From NCBI GenBank assembly GCA_009919365.1, contig RGBZ01000021.1, forward strand, positions 1 through 11,640: a stretch of 11,640 nt of DNA, in the 5' to 3' direction. The stretch comes from a bacterium (GTDB lineage Bacteria > Chloroflexota > Limnocylindria > Limnocylindrales > Limnocylindraceae). Positions within the stretch are counted from its first letter, which is position 1. Every line of letters starts with the position of its first letter. Below the pieces are notes generated by a model that searched no databases, was not told the origin of the DNA, and worked only from the letters and a program-made list of their open reading frames with translations. Position numbers and translations under genes: made by a program. Below are positions 7,354-11,640 of the stretch, one piece after another.

Positions 7354-7390
7354 AGGGGCCTCCGTGCGGTGCTAGAAGTCAGGATACCAG
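7354..7390 (-). promoter_or_regulatory. Candidate galU promoter and ribosome-binding site
   Basis: On the minus strand this short gap holds TATCCT (complement of 7381-7386), a good -10 hexamer placed 27 bases before the galU ATG, and a GGAGG ribosome-binding site (complement of 7359-7363) five bases before it. No good -35 is visible at 16-19 bases upstream. galU may therefore be read both from the upstream genes and from this internal promoter. The ribosome-binding site is secure; the promoter is tentative. Confidence 0.4.
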
Positions 7391-8434
7391 TCACCCCTCG
7401 CGGCGAACGAACCTGAGCAGCGCCCGGACTGGTCGGCCGATGAGCGGCAGGCGCACCTCTCTCGTGGACTCAACGCTCGCCAAGAACCCGCAGAGAAGCA
7501 GGAGCGCCCCAATCAGCTTCCCCACCTGGTATCCCTCCGTGGAGCCGGCGCGATTCAACGTGTCGGTAAGGCTCGGCACGAACGCGCCAAACGCGATCAG
7601 GGCTGTCGCGGGCACACGACGATTCAAGGTGCCAGCACGCCAGGCGCGCCAGGCATCGGGGATGCTGCGCACAAAGTTCACGGTGAGTGCCACGGGGGCG
7701 ATCGCGAGATTGAAGAGGAGCTCATCACCGCGCTGATCCGGATCACTCGAATACGGGAGCACTCGACGCTTTGGCATGAACACGTACACCGAGAAGAGTG
7801 CGCCGGTCAGCAGTGCGAGCCCGCCGCTCACGTTCAGGATTGGCGTCAGGAGTCGAAGTGTTGGCGGAAGGAGCAGCGCGACTGGCGCGCCGGTCGCTGG
7901 GTCTGTCGCCCACCCTGGCGCGGGAAGCTCCGCAATCACAACGAGTGGCACGGCGATCACACTCAGCGCTGCTGTAAGGGTGATCGAGAATCGCGCCCAC
8001 CGCGCATCGCCCATGTACGAGAGCCAGCCAATGATGATCGCAGCGCCCCACGCAGTGAGCGCATAGACGAACGCGGTTGGTCCTGCCGACGGATCCTCGA
8101 GTCGGCGTGCGACCAGAATCGTAAAGAGACCCGAGAGGGCGAGGCAGAGTGCATACCAGTACCCAAAGCGCGTCTTCGCCAAGAGGAGAATCGTTCCAGC
8201 GCCGAGCCAACCTGCAGTCCATACCGCACCGAAGAGATACCAGACGCGATAGATCGGTTCGCTCCAGCCGACGGCAGCGGCCAGCGCCTCAGCGCCTGCT
8301 GCAGCAGAGAACGCGAGTGCGCCAACACCCCACGCCAACTGATACGCACCGCGACGCGTTCGATACTGATCGAAGAGGAGTGCGGCAAACAAGAGTGCGA
8401 AGAGCGCGGTGAGCGCTGGGAGGAGCGTGGTCAC
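7391..8434 (-). CDS. Polytopic integral membrane protein of unknown function
   Basis: I do not recognise this 347-residue protein as a named family. It is highly hydrophobic, with about eight or nine candidate membrane segments (about 3-21, 32-55, 63-87, 92-110, 120-141, 149-170, 196-220, 238-255 and 303-320). Short Arg-rich loops such as QYRTRRG (23-29) and PKRR (221-224) suggest cytoplasmic sides. Tryptophan and tyrosine cluster in segments two to four (AWGVG, YRVWYLFGAVWTAGW, YWYALC). A loop from about 222 to 272 contains DPDQRGDE and WRAWRAG, and the C-terminus is basic (VRALLRFVRREG). No transporter, enzyme or channel signature is evident. The start is GTG at 8434, 12 bases after the stop of the small Cys/His-rich gene, with only a weak GGA upstream, so the two are probably co-transcribed. 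It precedes galU by 37 bases in the same direction. Confidence 0.8.
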   Translation of the reverse strand: MTTLLPALTALFALLFAALLFDQYRTRRGAYQLAWGVGALAFSAAAGAEALAAAVGWSEPIYRVWYLFGAVWTAGWLGAGTILLLAKTRFGYWYALCLALSGLFTILVARRLEDPSAGPTAFVYALTAWGAAIIIGWLSYMGDARWARFSITLTAALSVIAVPLVVIAELPAPGWATDPATGAPVALLLPPTLRLLTPILNVSGGLALLTGALFSVYVFMPKRRVLPYSSDPDQRGDELLFNLAIAPVALTVNFVRSIPDAWRAWRAGTLNRRVPATALIAFGAFVPSLTDTLNRAGSTEGYQVGKLIGALLLLCGFLASVESTREVRLPLIGRPVRALLRFVRREG

Positions 8435-8446
8435 GCCAGTTCCGGC

Positions 8447-8803
8447 CTACGCCGGCAGGAACTCGTGAGCATCGTGGTGCAGACCATCACAAAGCCCAAG
8501 CTCAGCGCCGGCGCCATGTGGCAGCCGGATCGGTCGCATGATCTCGCGCACGCCACTGCGGCTGCAGCGGAGCCATCCGCGCACCGCCATCCAGCGCGGA
8601 GGGCAGGCTGGGTCGGTGCAGAACTGGAATGGCCCAGGATTGATTGGTGACGCTTCGCCAAACGAGGGGGCTACCTCAGTGGCGGTGGTGTCGAGCACGC
8701 TGATGCGGAACGGGGTGCCTTCAATCTGCGCAGAGCAACTATCGCAGCGCGCGGCACTATTCTCGGCGATGATTGTAGGAATGCGGATGCCGTTCACTTC
8801 CAT
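8447..8803 (-). CDS. Small Cys/His-rich, probably metal-binding protein
   Basis: This 118-residue protein has no recognised name. It opens with a strand-like MEVNGIRIPTII, then CDSC (20-23), a stretch ending GPFQFCTDPAC (C62 and C67), RGWLRC (C80), and a C-terminal LGLCDGLHHDAHEF with C105 and three histidines (109, 110, 113). CxxC plus Cx4C is a plausible four-Cys zinc site; the last motif could bind a second metal. No signal peptide or membrane helix is seen. The frame extends upstream to 8944, but the extra part is Ala/Arg/Gly-rich and antisense to the signal peptide of the divergent lipoprotein. The ATG at 8803 is preferred because it starts just before the ordered part and has GAGG four bases upstream. 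It lies 12 bases ahead of the polytopic membrane protein gene. Confidence 0.68.
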   Translation of the reverse strand: MEVNGIRIPTIIAENSAARCDSCSAQIEGTPFRISVLDTTATEVAPSFGEASPINPGPFQFCTDPACPPRWMAVRGWLRCSRSGVREIMRPIRLPHGAGAELGLCDGLHHDAHEFLPA

Positions 8804-11174
8804 GGTGCCTCTGATCGTACCCGAGCCCGCCGCGCCTTGGCGCCGCGCCCTCCCCATCGCCCTCACCCTCGCACTGCTCGCCACCGGATGCGGGCCTGCG
8901 GGCGACCCAACCGACCCTGCCGCAACGGTCAGCGGTGACGACAAACTTCAGGAGCTCTTGATCCGCCACGACTCCCGTGACCCTGCCTATCGCCTAACCG
9001 GCGGGGCTGTTGAGGTTGGCTCCACTGTCGTGCTTCAGGTCCGCACGGGGAGTGATGACGCGGTGACGGTTGCGCTCTCCGTCGCTACGCCGTTCGGCGG
9101 CTCTGCAACAAAGAGCCCCGCCACCCGCGTCGCACGAGGCGTTCCATGCGCCGAGGTCAATTCGTCCAACCGTGGGGCGAGCAGCGAGCTGACCGCCCTC
9201 CTGGCCCCTGATCCCGTTTTCGATCCCGCGAACGAGTTCGCCAATGCGCTCTGCGATATCTGGCGCGCCAGCATCGAGGTGGGGAGCGAGCCAACGGCAA
9301 TCGGATACCACTTTGAGATCGCGGACGGCTCCGCCGCGGTAAAGCTCGCCGACGACAACATCAACGATCAGGGGCTCGGTAGCATCTCGCCTGGCAACGT
9401 CGGTGGCGATTGGGCGATCGTCGTCTCGCCGAAGGGATTTGCCGCGAGCCCGCTGCTCAGTGGCTCGGTTGTTTACCAAATCTTCCCCGACCGCTTCGCC
9501 AATGCGAATCCGCTGAACGATGGTGGCGCGCAACCGCGCTACAAGGGGGTCGCCTCCATCACTCCTTGGAACACGATTCCAGCAACGCCACCGAAGGGTG
9601 AAGACTTCTACGGCGGTGATCTTGATGGCATTCGCCTCCGCCTTCCACACCTCGTCTCTATCGGTGTGAACACCATCTATCTCAATCCGATCTTTGATGC
9701 GAACTCCAACCATCGCTATGACGGAAATGATTTCCTTCAAGTTGACCCACGTCTCGGTGGAAACGCAGCGCTACAGCGACTATTGAACGCCGCACAAAAG
9801 CTGAATATCGCCGTGATCCTCGACGGCGTCTTTAACCATGTCAGTTCCGATTCGCCAATCTTTGATCGCTACGGGCGATGGCCAACGGTCGGCGCCTGTG
9901 AGTCGGTTGACTCGCCGTATCGTGAGTGGTTTATCTGGACGAAGGCCGCTGGAGCAAGAGGTCCATGCGCGGGTGGATCAGGGCCAAACACTGCAAGTTA
10001 CGTTGCCTGGGCAAACTACGACACGCTACCGGTGCTCAACAAGAACAACGACGCGGTGCGCGCACTGATCCTTGGTGACGCTTCGGGGGCACCAGCAGCA
10101 ACGCTGCTCGCCTCGCCAGCGGGTGACGCGGGTGTGGCTCGCTGGTGGCTGCAACAGGGCGTTGCCGGTTGGCGCCTCGACGTGATGCCCGACGGTAGCT
10201 TCCCCGAAGGCTTCTGGCAGGAGTTCCGCATCGCACTCAAGGCGGCGTCACCGAATGCACCGATCATTGGCGAACTATGGAACCGTCGCGACGCCCTCCG
10301 CCTGCTGCGCGGTGATGCTGCTGACGCCACGATGAACTATCGCTTTCGTGACGCGGTGCTTGCCTATCTGGGCGGTAAGCCTGAGGAAGGGGCGACCGAC
10401 AGCACCAACCGCAGCGCGGTTCTCTTCGCTCGTAAGCTGCTGGGGATCGCCGAAGATTATCCGACTGCCGTGATACTGGCGAACCTGACTCTGCTCGATT
10501 CGCACGACACATCGCGTTCGCTCTGGGAGCTCACGCCCGGAAACGGCCGTGACGGCAAGGAGATTGCAGAGAATCTCTCCGTCGGAAAAGCGCGCCAACT
10601 GCTCGCCGCAACGCTGCAGTACCTGCTGCCTGGATCACCAACGGTCTACTACGGTGATGAGATCGGTGTGAGCGGCGCAACGGATCCAGATGACCGTCGA
10701 ACGTTCCCGATCTTGCCAACCGATCCACGCACCTCCCGCCTTGACGGCAGTGGTGCTGGTGGACGACGCCCAGCACCTTTCCCAGCTGCGCGTGCGGCCG
10801 ATCTCACGATGCTCGCCTGGTATCAGCGGCTTGCCACCATCCGCGCCGCACATCCGCACGTGCGCGGCGCATCTGTTGACTGGCTCGCTGTTGGGGCGAG
10901 CGGCGCCACCAGTCGGACCCTGCTCTTCTCACGCCGCGCCAGCGGCCTCCTGGGAGAGGTTGCCCAACTAAGTGACGCCGCCTCGTGGACAGTTGGCGAC
11001 CTGCTAGTGGCGGTGAACGCGGGGGGTGGCAGCGAGCGACTCACGTTTAGTCTTGGTGCTGGCGTGAACCTCCGGGAGGTTGCTCGTTCAAACGGCACAG
11101 CAGAGGGTGGCAACCCCGCCACCGGGGTCGACGTACCGGCGCGCACCGCAATCATCTGGGAGGTCGTACCCTAA
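8802..11174 (+). CDS. Secreted GH13 alpha-amylase/neopullulanase-like lipoprotein
   Basis: From 8802 the protein has 790 residues. It begins with a lipoprotein signal: RR at 14-15, a hydrophobic stretch, then LATGC with lipid-modified C30. An N-terminal beta-rich region (about 50-215) of unclear family precedes the GH13 barrel. Barrel motifs are YQIFPDRF (225-232), YGGDLDG (270-276), SNHRYD (302-307), DGVFNH (341-346), GWRLD with nucleophile D460, GELWN with acid/base E491, SHD with D569, and YYGDEIG (616-622) followed by DPDDRRTFP. The SNHRYD and SHDTSR forms are typical of neopullulanase/cyclomaltodextrinase and amylopullulanase relatives, so the likely role is hydrolysis of starch, glycogen, pullulan or maltodextrins outside the membrane. 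Four cysteines (C116, C151, C366, C389) may form disulfides. A C-terminal beta domain follows from about 680. The start is uncertain: ATG at 8781, 8787 or 8802 and GTG at 8805 all keep the signal peptide. The frame open back to 8538 is antisense to the neighbouring gene and is rejected. Confidence 0.93.
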   Translation: MVPLIVPEPAAPWRRALPIALTLALLATGCGPAGDPTDPAATVSGDDKLQELLIRHDSRDPAYRLTGGAVEVGSTVVLQVRTGSDDAVTVALSVATPFGGSATKSPATRVARGVPCAEVNSSNRGASSELTALLAPDPVFDPANEFANALCDIWRASIEVGSEPTAIGYHFEIADGSAAVKLADDNINDQGLGSISPGNVGGDWAIVVSPKGFAASPLLSGSVVYQIFPDRFANANPLNDGGAQPRYKGVASITPWNTIPATPPKGEDFYGGDLDGIRLRLPHLVSIGVNTIYLNPIFDANSNHRYDGNDFLQVDPRLGGNAALQRLLNAAQKLNIAVILDGVFNHVSSDSPIFDRYGRWPTVGACESVDSPYREWFIWTKAAGARGPCAGGSGPNTASYVAWANYDTLPVLNKNNDAVRALILGDASGAPAATLLASPAGDAGVARWWLQQGVAGWRLDVMPDGSFPEGFWQEFRIALKAASPNAPIIGELWNRRDALRLLRGDAADATMNYRFRDAVLAYLGGKPEEGATDSTNRSAVLFARKLLGIAEDYPTAVILANLTLLDSHDTSRSLWELTPGNGRDGKEIAENLSVGKARQLLAATLQYLLPGSPTVYYGDEIGVSGATDPDDRRTFPILPTDPRTSRLDGSGAGGRRPAPFPAARAADLTMLAWYQRLATIRAAHPHVRGASVDWLAVGASGATSRTLLFSRRASGLLGEVAQLSDAASWTVGDLLVAVNAGGGSERLTFSLGAGVNLREVARSNGTAEGGNPATGVDVPARTAIIWEVVP

Positions 11175-11195
11175 GCCTATGAGGATCCAGCTGAG

Positions 11196-11534
11196 ATGAG
11201 CACACCAGCAAACCTCCGCAGCCGCCTGCGTGGTGTTGTCTCGCTCGGCACCTTCGTTGCCGTGGTGGTGGCGGTGGGTGTCTCACTCCTGTATCTCGCC
11301 TGGGTCGCAACCATCCGCAACTCTGATCAGATCGGCGAACTCTCCGTCGGCACCTTCGTCGTTGGCCTCTCCTGCGCCTTTGCCTCACTGATGCTCACGA
11401 TCAGCATGATTCGTGCCATTCGTAGCGCCCGCGACGGCCGCGCGATGCTCGCCGCCCTGCTTGCTGGCGGGTTCGCCATCGCCGCAGGAATCGCCCTCGG
11501 CGCCTCAAACATCCTCGGCAAGCTCGCCTCCTAG
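11196..11534 (+). CDS. Small three-helix membrane protein of unknown function
   Basis: The 112-residue protein is not recognised. It has three predicted membrane helices (about 15-36, 50-71 and 82-104), an Arg-containing N-terminus (LRSRLRG) and a basic loop between helices two and three (RAIRSARDGR), which puts that loop inside by the positive-inside rule. No enzymatic motif is visible. It begins 21 bases after the amylase stop codon in the same direction, so it could share its transcript. AGGA lies about 11 bases upstream of the ATG, which is rather far for a good ribosome-binding site. A six-codon ORF ends across its start codon. Confidence 0.72.
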   Translation: MSTPANLRSRLRGVVSLGTFVAVVVAVGVSLLYLAWVATIRNSDQIGELSVGTFVVGLSCAFASLMLTISMIRAIRSARDGRAMLAALLAGGFAIAAGIALGASNILGKLAS

Positions 11535-11574
11535 GGGCGGCGCCTCAAGAGCGGTGCTACGCTGCGATCCGCGC
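11535..11574 (+). promoter_or_regulatory. Candidate tRNA-Glu promoter
   Basis: The 40-bp gap before the tRNA contains TACGCT at 11558-11563, a TANNNT-type -10 box ending 11 bases before the mature 5' end. No recognisable -35 is present. The same hexamer is proposed for folC. The evidence is positional only. Confidence 0.25.
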
Positions 11575-11640
11575 GCCCCTGTCGTCTAGAGGCCTAGGAC
11601 GCCACCCTTTCAAGGTGGAGATCACGGGTTCGAATCCCGT
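11575..11640 (+). tRNA. tRNA-Glu, anticodon TTC (3' end cut by the window)
   Basis: The cloverleaf can be read directly. The acceptor 5' strand is GCCCCTG (11575-11581), then TC and a D arm with GTCTAGAGGCCTAGGAC, as in other bacterial tRNA-Glu genes. The anticodon stem CCACC/GGTGG encloses the loop CTTTCAA, giving anticodon TTC, which decodes GAA and GAG. The T arm is ACGGG, loop TTCGAAT, then CCCGT, ending exactly at the window edge. The 3' acceptor strand and the CCA end (encoded or not) lie outside. Identity rests on the anticodon and on the close match to the E. coli tRNA-Glu D arm. Confidence 0.96.

Noticed and set aside
8538..8780. Extension of the amylase frame upstream of the signal peptide
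   Set aside because: It would place about 80 residues before a lipoprotein signal and is antisense to the Cys/His-rich gene.
8994..9740. Minus-strand ORF of 248 codons inside the GH13 gene
   Set aside because: It is antisense to a gene with intact GH13 motifs and shows no recognisable fold or ribosome-binding site.
11498..11548. Eleven-base direct repeat CGGCGCCTCAA at 11498 and 11538
   Set aside because: It is short, one copy is coding, and nothing else marks a functional repeat.

Overview
The window is an ordinary, gene-dense stretch of a GC-rich bacterial chromosome. Overlapping stop/start codons, almost no intergenic DNA, several starts without a Shine-Dalgarno sequence, a PASTA-domain kinase and a lipoprotein amylase suggest a compact genome of the Chloroflexota (for example Limnocylindria-like) or Actinomycetota type. 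That placement is an impression from gene content and style; no marker gene here proves it. I found no CRISPR array, insertion sequence, phage gene or obvious defence system.

Layout. Positions 1-246 (+) are the PDZ tail of an HtrA/DegP-like protease. Convergent to it is a two-gene folate operon on the minus strand: folC (1611-3095), then a folP-folB fusion (268-1614), joined by an ATGA overlap. Across a 46-bp divergent gap lies a plus-strand pair of visibly lower GC: a membrane-anchored protein with Ig-like domains (3142-4317) and an eight-cysteine zinc-ribbon-like protein (4314-4640), also joined by ATGA. Next is a minus-strand run, in transcription order: a small Cys/His-rich protein (8447-8803), a polytopic membrane protein (7391-8434), galU (6466-7353) and a PASTA Ser/Thr kinase (4646-6469). 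Divergent from that run, with start codons sharing bases at 8801-8804, is a secreted GH13 lipoprotein (8802-11174), followed by a three-helix membrane protein (11196-11534) and a tRNA-Glu(TTC) cut off by the window end.

Function. Folate synthesis is represented by dihydroneopterin aldolase and dihydropteroate synthase on one chain plus the glutamate-adding enzyme; the intermediate kinase FolK is not here. GalU and the PASTA kinase are translationally coupled, which ties sugar-nucleotide supply to a probable cell-wall-sensing kinase (inference). The GH13 lipoprotein probably hydrolyses alpha-glucans outside the membrane.

Points most worth a second look: the kinase catalytic loop, which reads HRDVSSRN and lacks the usual lysine; the FolP-FolB fusion that skips a pathway step; the low-GC Ig/zinc-ribbon pair; and candidate leaderless promoters with a six-base gap between the -10 box and ATG.
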